Part shown: in pieces, positions 7,948 through 14,811 of the stretch
Position numbering within the stretch: the stretch's first letter is position 1
How the letters are laid out: each line of letters starts with the position of its first letter
Position numbers and translations under genes: made by a program
Notes under the pieces: model-generated
Databases searched by the model: none
Seen by the model: the letters and a program-made list of their open reading frames with translations, nothing else
What the model was told of the DNA's origin: nothing
From: CAZGSN01 sp964371655
Lineage (GTDB): Bacteria; Desulfobacterota; Binatia; HRBIN30
Length of the DNA stretch: 26,636 nucleotides
Direction: 5' to 3'
NCBI GenBank assembly: GCA_964371655.1
Contig: CAYJOD010000086.1
Span: forward strand, 1 to 26,636

Positions 7948-10900
7948 ATGCAATCTTGGAAGCGTGCAGTAAGTACCTGTGCATCTTGGATGTTCGCGGA
8001 TGGTCTCTGTTATGTCCGCCGTATTCTGTGTGCGTTGACAATTGTCGTCGCGGCGGCTGCGAGTGGGGCTCAGGCATTCGACACGGCGCAATCTGCTCAG
8101 GCGAGTGTCGAGTACTTAGCAAGAGTCATGGATCAGTATCATGATCGGTTTCCTGTTTACGACGACGTCAGCTCCGGTGGAAACCATTTCCACGCTTTCG
8201 CCAAGATTCCAGACCAGGACGCTGCCGTCAGCATCAATGGCTCCTCCACGATCGCCCCGCACGCGGGGGCGACGGCGATTCGTTGCGAATTCTTTGGCGC
8301 GACGTTCGGCGGCTACTATCTTCAAAATGGCGTACTCACTCCGACAGCGCTCGCGCCGGTGCCAAACTTCGGCACGGTGCCAAATGCGGGTATTGATCTC
8401 TCTGGCGCCAGCGCGCTGACCTTCTGGGCGCGAGGCGCCAGCGGCGGCGAGCAAATCGATTTCTTCGTCGCCGGCGTCGGGCGAGATCCGGACAGCAGTG
8501 AGCCGATCGCGCCTTACCCCGACTCAAGCTCTCGCATTCCCTCGCAAGGCAATCGTTATACCCTGAGCACCACCTGGCAGAAGATCACTATCGATTTGAC
8601 CGGCCATGACCTGAGCTACGTGCTCGGCGGGTTCGGTTGGGTGGCGAGCTCGCTGTACAACCCAGCGGGCGCAACGTTTTACCTGGACGACATTCAGTAC
8701 GAGCTGAGCCCGACAGCACGCGAGCAGCGCCTCAATCAGCCGCGTCTGTTGGCGAGCTTCACGATGCTGCCCGTGCAGCCAAACCCGTTCGATTCCAATA
8801 AAGACGACGACATCGATTTCGTGCTGCGCAACACCGCGTTTACCTACGATAACGCCCTGGCAGTGATCGCATTTCTTGCGACGGGCACGGCTGACGGCTT
8901 ACGTCGGGCGCGGTTAATCGCCGACGCGTTTGTCTATGCCGCCAACCACGACAGAAGGTTCGACGATGGTCGCCTGCGCACCGCCTATGCTGCCGGCGAT
9001 CTGGCCTTGCCGCCCGGTTGGATTCCCAACGATCGGCTGCACACCGCAGCCGTTCCTGGCTTCTATGACGAGAGCCAACAGTTCTTTTACGAAGTAGAGC
9101 AGTGCGCGCTCGACACCGGCAACAACGCTTGGGCGCTGATCGCCTTGTTAGCCGTGCACCGTGCAACCGGAGTTAGCGACTATCTGAATGCGGCAGTGCG
9201 GCTCGGCGAGTTGATCCGGGGATTCCGCAACGACAGCGGGATCTACCAAGGTTTTCAGGGTGGGCAGAATTGTCCGGAATGTCCCCCGGAAGGCGCGCCG
9301 CCGTGTCCATCGCCAGGCGCCCGTACGTGGGCAAGCACCGAGCACAATTTGGATATCTATGCGGCGCTGACACAGCTGGCGGAGGCAACCCTCGACTCAC
9401 AGTGGGCAGCCGATGCCGACCACGCGCGTACCTTCGTTGAGGCGATGTGGGACGGCGACCGCGGCTGCTATCTCGCCGGAACGAAAGATTCTAGCACCCG
9501 TAACGCTGATGCCGGACAATTGCCGGTAGATACGCAGTCGTGGAGTGCTTTGGCCATTCCGGAAACCGTGAAGGTGCGGCCACAAGTCTTTGCCTGCGCG
9601 GAGAACAATCACCGAACCGTCTCCGACGGCTTCTCGGGAGTCGACTTTAACGGCGATCGGGACGGCGTGTGGTTCGAGGGAACTGCGCAACTAGCCACCG
9701 CGTATCGGTTTTCAACGTTGGCGGCGAATAGCGTCGGCTTGCTTGCGGAGCTGCGGCGAGCCCAACAAACGCCGCCGTTCGGTGATGGCTTTGGTATCGC
9801 TGCCGCTGCACATGATGCGCTCTCTACCGGGTTTGCGACTGCCACCGGAGACCCATTCAAGCTCTTCCGCCGTTCGCACGTTGGCGCCACCGCCTGGAAC
9901 CTGTTCGCGCAGGTGGGCTTTAATCCGTACTATCAAGTGAGCGTCAACGCCTGTGAGGGTGACTGCGACGGAGACGGTGAGGTCGGCCTGGGCGAAGCCG
10001 TGCAATGTGTGAATCTGTTCCTCGGCGCACCGCTTAGCAGGTGCCAGAGTGCCGACACGAACCACGACGGTGAGGTGTCCATTGGGGAAGTAACGCAGTG
10101 TGTGCAGCGAGTGGTGCACGGATGCTCGGGAGAATTGCCTGACGCGACAGTTGCCCCCACCTTCACTGCGGCTGCGGCGACGCCCAATGTAACTCCGACC
10201 ATAACACCGAGCCCCACGGAAACACGGACGTCCAGCGCGACTCCTTCGAGCACCGCGAGCGCCACCCCGACACCGCAGGAACCGTGGATCACTATTTCAT
10301 CGGTACCAGCCTACGGGAGCAACGAAGACCTCTCCGGTTCCGCCGGCAGCATCGTCCCGGTCCAATACCGAGTCGCAGTCTATATCTACGTGCAAGGTTG
10401 GTGGACCAAGCCGACGTTTGATCTGCCCACCGTTCCAATTGATTCGAATGGAAGCTGGCACGTCGATATCACGACCGGAGGGTGCGACGCTTACTCGACC
10501 AAAATGGTAGCGTTCTTGATACCTGCCGCGTACGTCCCGCCAAGAGCGGACGGAGTGGCCACACTGCCCGCAGAGCTCTTCTCCCAAAGCGCAGCTTGGG
10601 TCATGCGTGACCGAGGTCCAAGTCTGCGGACCATCGAGTTTGCCGGTTACACTTGGAACGTGAAGCGGTTCGACTGTCCGGCCGGGCCGGGACCCAACCT
10701 CTTCAGCGATCGACCGGAAGACGTAGCCGTGGACGGCGACGGTTTGCACATGACGATCTCTAAGCGCGACAATAAATGGTACGCGACCGAAGTAATCCTT
10801 CCGCAAAGCTTCGGGTACGGCGTCTACGTCTTCCATACGCGCGGACGTCTCGACGCGCTGGATCGCTGCATGGTTGCCGGCCTATTTACTTGGGATAACG

Positions 10901-11850
10901 AGGCGCCGCCGAATTACCGCGAGCTCGATATCGAGTACAGCCGCTGGTGCGACCCGGCCGCCGCGGACAACGCACAGTACGTGGTGCAGCCTTATGGAAT
11001 CCTCGGCAATCGCCAACGGTTCCATGTCGGTCTCGCTGACGCCGATTCGGACATGACCCACATCATCCGCTGGTCGCCGGGTACGATCGAGTTCGAGACC
11101 TTCCACGGCCATCACGATCTCGCGCAGCCGCCACCGATCGAACAGCGAATCTCTACCTGGACGCATACGAGCGGGTACGTGCCTACACCCGGAGGAGAAA
11201 ATGTCCGGATCAATTTCTGGCTCGACAGCGGTACGGCGCCATTAGCTGACGGGACCGCGAATTTCTCCGTCACCAATTTCTTCTACCTACCGCTTCCACC
11301 GGCTACGGCGACTCCGACCGAGACGGCAACGCTCAGCCCGTCTGTCTCGCCCAGTCGCACCCCGACCAGCACCATCACGCCAACCGCGACGATCACACGA
11401 ACCGCGACCATTACGCCGACATCGACTGATACCGCAACGTTCACAGTGACCAGCACGCCGACACTTCCGGGCGGTGCCGGCACGCCCACCATCGAGCTCG
11501 CAAGCATTCCAGCCTATAACGCACCGTATCCTCAAGTTCTCGAAGGTCGCGCACTGCACGTTGCGCCGGCGGAATACAGCATCATCGTCTACATCTATAT
11601 CGAAACCTGTACGATCGGTTGGTGGGGACCGAAGCCATATTGGGATCCCCCATTGGTAGCCCTCAACTCCGATGGAACCTGGTCGGCACTGATCACGAGC
11701 GGAGGCTGCGATGTCGAAGCGACGAGGATCGCCGTATTCCTTGTCCCGAACTCCTACAATAATCCGCCGCGGCTGGGCAACGCCAGCGAACTACCGGCCG
11801 AACTCCAAACGAATGCCGTAGCGAGCACTCAGGTCGTTCGCTCGATGTGA
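7948..11850 (+). CDS. Large secreted multi-domain protein: CBM-like, six-hairpin-like, dockerin-like and GH16-like
   Basis: Exported protein of 1300 residues. The ATG at 7948 follows GAGAGGGGG with good spacing, and a signal peptide probably ends at AQA (residue 43). In order: about 44-255, a jelly-roll carbohydrate-binding-like domain ending ATFYLDDIQYEL; about 258-660, an alpha-rich region with an NNAWALIALL-type repeat pattern suggestive of an (alpha/alpha)6 glycosidase fold; about 669-728, two dockerin/EF-hand-like calcium loops (DCDGDGEVGLGE, DTNHDGEVSIGE); 729-775, a Thr/Pro linker; about 779-888, a Trp-rich module (VYIYVQGWW); about 890-1116, a GH16-like beta-jelly-roll domain with ELDIE at 992-996, matching the catalytic ExDxE motif; a second Thr/Pro linker; about 1183-1300, a second copy of the Trp-rich module. 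It probably acts on extracellular beta-glucan-type polysaccharide, but the substrate is inferred only from the GH16 resemblance. Confidence 0.85.
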   Translation: MQSWKRAVSTCASWMFADGLCYVRRILCALTIVVAAAASGAQAFDTAQSAQASVEYLARVMDQYHDRFPVYDDVSSGGNHFHAFAKIPDQDAAVSINGSSTIAPHAGATAIRCEFFGATFGGYYLQNGVLTPTALAPVPNFGTVPNAGIDLSGASALTFWARGASGGEQIDFFVAGVGRDPDSSEPIAPYPDSSSRIPSQGNRYTLSTTWQKITIDLTGHDLSYVLGGFGWVASSLYNPAGATFYLDDIQYELSPTAREQRLNQPRLLASFTMLPVQPNPFDSNKDDDIDFVLRNTAFTYDNALAVIAFLATGTADGLRRARLIADAFVYAANHDRRFDDGRLRTAYAAGDLALPPGWIPNDRLHTAAVPGFYDESQQFFYEVEQCALDTGNNAWALIALLAVHRATGVSDYLNAAVRLGELIRGFRNDSGIYQGFQGGQNCPECPPEGAPPCPSPGARTWASTEHNLDIYAALTQLAEATLDSQWAADADHARTFVEAMWDGDRGCYLAGTKDSSTRNADAGQLPVDTQSWSALAIPETVKVRPQVFACAENNHRTVSDGFSGVDFNGDRDGVWFEGTAQLATAYRFSTLAANSVGLLAELRRAQQTPPFGDGFGIAAAAHDALSTGFATATGDPFKLFRRSHVGATAWNLFAQVGFNPYYQVSVNACEGDCDGDGEVGLGEAVQCVNLFLGAPLSRCQSADTNHDGEVSIGEVTQCVQRVVHGCSGELPDATVAPTFTAAAATPNVTPTITPSPTETRTSSATPSSTASATPTPQEPWITISSVPAYGSNEDLSGSAGSIVPVQYRVAVYIYVQGWWTKPTFDLPTVPIDSNGSWHVDITTGGCDAYSTKMVAFLIPAAYVPPRADGVATLPAELFSQSAAWVMRDRGPSLRTIEFAGYTWNVKRFDCPAGPGPNLFSDRPEDVAVDGDGLHMTISKRDNKWYATEVILPQSFGYGVYVFHTRGRLDALDRCMVAGLFTWDNEAPPNYRELDIEYSRWCDPAAADNAQYVVQPYGILGNRQRFHVGLADADSDMTHIIRWSPGTIEFETFHGHHDLAQPPPIEQRISTWTHTSGYVPTPGGENVRINFWLDSGTAPLADGTANFSVTNFFYLPLPPATATPTETATLSPSVSPSRTPTSTITPTATITRTATITPTSTDTATFTVTSTPTLPGGAGTPTIELASIPAYNAPYPQVLEGRALHVAPAEYSIIVYIYIETCTIGWWGPKPYWDPPLVALNSDGTWSALITSGGCDVEATRIAVFLVPNSYNNPPRLGNASELPAELQTNAVASTQVVRSM

Positions 11851-11877
11851 TACAAGTCGCACTTCAAGCCTCTTTGG

Positions 11878-11993
11878 TGGACTGAGAGGTTGTGAGAGAC
11901 GCGTTTTCGCGAATTTGGAGCCCTTGATTGCGCTGCTGTCTTTTTCAGCCGAAAGCTGCCGAGTCGGAATTATTTCACAACCTCTACGTCCCA
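11878..11993. repeat. Element with AGAGGTTGTGA terminal inverted repeats, copy 1
   Basis: The left end at about 11879-11895 (GGACTGAGAGGTTGTGA) is matched by the reverse complement of the right end at about 11975-11992 (GGACGTAGAGGTTGTGA), differing at two positions. The interior is not strongly self-complementary. A second element with the same AGAGGTTGT core at its ends lies at 22885-23023. No open reading frame is inside, so it resembles a miniature inverted-repeat element rather than an autonomous transposon. Confidence 0.6.
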
Positions 11994-12227
11994 ATGATCC
12001 TGCCTGGCGCATTGTCCGAATCCTCTCTGCGCTCCCAGACGACGCTCAGTCGAAGACGCCGTTGATTTACCGATGTCCGGCCGCTGCGGCACCGCGGCAA
12101 GACTCCCTCGACTGATCTGCTGCTTCCCAGAGTCAACGCGCGCCGCCAGGAATCCGGGCGCGGCGCATCATCAACATTCTCCTCGGACCTGCAGTCTCCA
12201 GTCCTGAGTCCACGATCTGCGCGGCTG

Positions 12228-12256
12228 TTTGGTGGCGGCCTTGCGGCCGCGCTATG
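12228..12256. repeat. Short GC hairpin repeat, copy 1
   Basis: The stem GCGGCC/GGCCGC, preceded by TTTGGTG and followed by GCTA, is repeated almost exactly at 24843-24871: 23 of 27 positions match and three of the four differences are in the loop. This copy ends about 10 nt before the CPBP start codon, so the hairpin occupies the ribosome-binding region of that gene. Confidence 0.65.
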
Positions 12257-12264
12257 GTCTTGCC

Positions 12265-13056
12265 ATGTCGCAGCTCCAACTCGCTCTCCTCCTCGCCGTT
12301 CTCTGTGTCGCGGTGCTCGCGTTGTTCGGGTGTCGGCCTTATGTCGAGGAGTTCAAGTCACCGCTGCGACGCATCCTTGCCGCGTTGTTGTTCGTCGGGA
12401 TCCTGACCATCGCGGTGTTCCTGCCGGTCGCGTCGTATGGCGACGTCGGTGAGCTTGCGGTCGGTGAATTGTCGGTGCCCCTCCTGCTCGTGGGCCATGT
12501 GATTCTGGCGGCCTTTCTGGTCGCGTGGTGGTGGCTGCGGAGCGACGTGAGCTTGGCGAAGTTTCTCCATCTTCCCGCGGGTGCCATTGGTCCGCGGATC
12601 GTGCAGGGACTCGTCACCGGTGGCAACGGCTGGATGCTGACGATCTTGGTGATGATGACCGCTGTGGCGCTGGTTGGCAGCCGCGACGGAGCCGCCGATC
12701 CGAGCCAGGTCCCCGCGGTTATGCCGTGGATCGCGAGGCTTCCGGTTATGCACAAGCTGACGGTCGTCGCGGTCGCTATGACCGTCGAGGAAGCGTTTTT
12801 TAGAGGATTCTTGCAGCCGCGCGTGGGATTGGTTGCCTCGAGTGCCATGTTTGCGCTCGGGCACTTCTCTTACGGAATGCCGTACATGATCGTCGGTGTG
12901 ATGACGATCTCCTTGGTGATCGGACGTACCTTCGCTCGGCGCGACGATCTGCTGCCCTGCATGATCGCGCACGGCGTGTTCGACGGTGTCCAGATCTTCG
13001 TCGTCCTGCCGTATGCGGTCGAGATGTTGCACCAGGCGAATGTGGTGCCAACCTGA
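12265..13056 (+). CDS. CPBP-family intramembrane metalloprotease
   Basis: Polytopic inner-membrane protein of 263 residues with the three CPBP (Abi/Rce1-like) motifs. Motif 1 is EEAFFRG, with the Glu pair at 175-176; motif 2 is FALGHFSYG; motif 3 is AHGVFDGVQ near the C-terminus. The two Glu and two His residues would bind the catalytic zinc. About six to eight hydrophobic helices surround them. I prefer the ATG at 12265 because it opens directly into MSQLQLALLLAVL, a membrane helix; the frame extends 12 codons upstream through the hairpin repeat. There is no clear Shine-Dalgarno, and the hairpin sits where one would be. Family members process prenylated proteins, act in bacteriocin immunity, or have unknown substrates; the role here is unknown. 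The gene ends 12 bp from the 3' end of convergent glgA. Confidence 0.88.
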   Translation: MSQLQLALLLAVLCVAVLALFGCRPYVEEFKSPLRRILAALLFVGILTIAVFLPVASYGDVGELAVGELSVPLLLVGHVILAAFLVAWWWLRSDVSLAKFLHLPAGAIGPRIVQGLVTGGNGWMLTILVMMTAVALVGSRDGAADPSQVPAVMPWIARLPVMHKLTVVAVAMTVEEAFFRGFLQPRVGLVASSAMFALGHFSYGMPYMIVGVMTISLVIGRTFARRDDLLPCMIAHGVFDGVQIFVVLPYAVEMLHQANVVPT

Positions 13057-13068
13057 CCCGTGGTCACT

Positions 13069-14517
13069 CTACTGGGCAGCGACGAGTGTTTCGTAAAGGT
13101 CGAGATAGGCGCGGGCAGAGCGGTCCCACGAGAAGTCGCTGCGCATGGCGTTGTTCATGAGTCTGCCCCACACCTTCGGCTGCTCGAAGGCGCGGAGCGC
13201 GCGATCAACGCAGGAAAGTAGCGCGCGGGGGCTATAGTCCGAGAACTTGAATCCCGTGGCGCCGTGTGGGTCGGCGTCGAGGTCGATAACGGAATCATCA
13301 AGACCGCCGGTGGCGCGTACGATGGGAATGGTTCCGTAACGCAGGCTGTACATCTGATTGAGACCACACGGTTCGTAGCGCGACGGCATCAGAAACATGT
13401 CGCTACCAGCCTCGATCTTGTGCGCGAGGGCATGGTCGAAGCCAATGCGTACCGCGACGCGATCCGGAAACAACGCGGCCTGCGTACGGAAGAAATCCTG
13501 ATAACGTGCGTCGCCACTTCCCAAAATCACCAGCTGCGCCGGTCGCTGCACGAGCTCGGGAAAGGCCTCTGCCAGAATGTCGAACCCCTTTTGGTCGGCC
13601 AAGCGCGAGACGATACCGATCAACGGAACGTCGGTATCCGTGGCGAGCCCCGTGAGTGCCTGGAGATCGCGCTTGCAGACGGCCTTGCTGCTGCTGCGCC
13701 GTCGGCGCGTGTAGGGCGCCGCGATGTGGGGATCGTCGGCGGGATCCCACTCCGAATAGTCGACGCCGTTGAGGATGCCGGTGAGCACGGATCGCCGCGC
13801 CCGCAGGACGCCGTCGAGCCCGCAGCCGAGCTCCGCAGTCTGAATTTCCTTCGCATAGGTCGGACTCACGGTGGTAAGGGCGTCGGCAAACACCAGCCCC
13901 GCCTTCAGGCAATTGATGTCGCCGAAGAACTCGATGAACTGCGGTGCGAAATACCTTCGGTCGAGGTTCAGCAGATGCCAGTCTTGGCTCCAGAACCGTC
14001 CCTGGTAGCCAAGGTTGTGGATCGTAAACACACCGCGCACCGCCTGCAGCTGCGGATAACGCTCGGCATCGGCGCGTAAGAAGGCTAGGGCGAGAGCGGT
14101 CTGCCAATCGTGGCAATGCAAGACGTCGGGTGCCCCCAGCTCCTGCAGCAGAGCCAATACCGCGCGCGAGAAGAACGCGAAGCGTTCGGCGTTGTCCTCG
14201 TAATCGCCGCCTTCGCCATAGATGCCCGGACGCGCGAAGTAGCGATCCGCACCGATGAAGTAGACGGCGACGCCGTTGGCCAAGGTGGTGCGGAAGACGC
14301 GAGCCTGCACGCGGTGCGACGATACTGGGACCTGCAGCTCGATCGATGTGGGTTCGATGTGATGGACCCGGTGCTCGATGAAGCCGTAGTTGGGAAGGAT
14401 GATCGAGACCTCGACACCGAGCCGCGCCAGGGCCACCGGAAGGGTGCCTAGAACGTCGGCCAAGCCGCCGGTCTTTGCGAAGGGCACGACCTCCGAGGCC
14501 GCCATTACAACGCGCAT
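13069..14517 (-). CDS. glgA: Glycogen synthase (ADP-glucose type, GT5)
   Basis: Cytoplasmic enzyme of 482 residues, close to the usual 475-490, that transfers glucose from ADP-glucose to the non-reducing end of alpha-1,4-glucan. The N-terminal KTGGLADV motif (residues 15-22) binds ADP-glucose. The GT5 N-domain continues through the DVLHCHDWQTAL and FTIHNLGYQG segments. The C-terminal GT-B half carries SRLADQKGFD and the catalytic-site stretch PSRYEPCGLNQMYSLRYG followed by ATGGLDDSV. Translation starts at ATG 14517; no strong Shine-Dalgarno is visible. No glgB, glgC, glgP or other glycogen gene is nearby, so it stands alone here. Confidence 0.97.
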   Translation of the reverse strand: MRVVMAASEVVPFAKTGGLADVLGTLPVALARLGVEVSIILPNYGFIEHRVHHIEPTSIELQVPVSSHRVQARVFRTTLANGVAVYFIGADRYFARPGIYGEGGDYEDNAERFAFFSRAVLALLQELGAPDVLHCHDWQTALALAFLRADAERYPQLQAVRGVFTIHNLGYQGRFWSQDWHLLNLDRRYFAPQFIEFFGDINCLKAGLVFADALTTVSPTYAKEIQTAELGCGLDGVLRARRSVLTGILNGVDYSEWDPADDPHIAAPYTRRRRSSSKAVCKRDLQALTGLATDTDVPLIGIVSRLADQKGFDILAEAFPELVQRPAQLVILGSGDARYQDFFRTQAALFPDRVAVRIGFDHALAHKIEAGSDMFLMPSRYEPCGLNQMYSLRYGTIPIVRATGGLDDSVIDLDADPHGATGFKFSDYSPRALLSCVDRALRAFEQPKVWGRLMNNAMRSDFSWDRSARAYLDLYETLVAAQ

Positions 14518-14600
14518 GGGCGGGTTTCTAAGAGGCGAGATGCGTAGCGGGTGGGGCTAGAGCGGCCCTCACTCCCGTCAGCCGCAACCGGGACCGAGCC

Positions 14601-14713
14601 GGAAGAAATGAAAAACAGGAAACCGAAAGCCGGAGATGAACAACCGGTAAATTGGCCAGTCTCCCGTTTCCGGTTTCCCGTTTCCGGTTTTCCATTTGCT
14701 TCCCGTGCTGCTC
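14601..14713. repeat. 113-bp palindromic intergenic repeat (GGTTTCC type), copy 1
   Basis: This 113-bp stretch, between the start of glgA and the 3' end of lon, aligns without gaps to 20887-20999; by eye about 93 of 113 positions agree. The left half is A-rich with GGAAACC/CCGGAGAT words, and the right half is its imperfect reverse complement (CCCGTTTCCGGTTTCCCG). The whole could form one long hairpin. Similarity stops abruptly at both ends. Confidence 0.8.
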
Positions 14714-14739
14714 AAGACTCTTTCGGTAAGAGACTAACT

Positions 14740-14769
14740 CTCTCCCGTGCCAGAAGAGGCACAGGAGAG
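14740..14769. terminator. Hairpin downstream of lon, possible terminator
   Basis: CTCTCCCGTGCC (14740-14751) pairs with GGCACAGGAGAG (14758-14769) with one mismatch around a six-nt loop, 43 bp past the lon stop. It lacks a clear U-tract on the lon strand, so termination is inferred from position and stem strength. The CTCTCCC/GGAGAG words are also common in dispersed intergenic repeats. Confidence 0.4.
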
Positions 14770-14811
14770 GGGAGCTGGCATTCCACGGTATTCAGGAATT
14801 TCTCTCTGAGG

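Larger units (their letters stand above)
11851..12264. other. Intergenic region with two palindromic repeats
   Basis: A 414-bp gap between the glycosidase-like gene and the CPBP protease gene. It holds an inverted-repeat element at 11878-11993 and a short GC hairpin at 12228-12256 (separate entries). Between them, around 12138-12170, a GC-only inverted repeat (GCGCGCCGCC near GGGCGCGGCGC) might end transcription of the upstream gene, but no T-tract follows. I see no coding sequence here. Confidence 0.45.

Noticed and set aside
7591..8091. Minus-strand 166-codon frame over the start of the large secreted protein
   Set aside because: No recognised family, and it overlaps the signal peptide of a well-supported gene; at most its middle part could be debris.
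11283..11507. Val/Gly-rich minus-strand frame
   Set aside because: Antisense of the second Thr/Pro linker of the secreted glycosidase-like protein.
12187..12215. CAGTCTCCAGTCCTGAGTCC word-like stretch as a repeat
   Set aside because: Suggestive wording, but there is no second copy and no inverted partner in this window.
12358..13032. Minus-strand frame opposite the CPBP protease
   Set aside because: Asp/Arg/His/Gln-rich complement of hydrophobic membrane helices; no domain.
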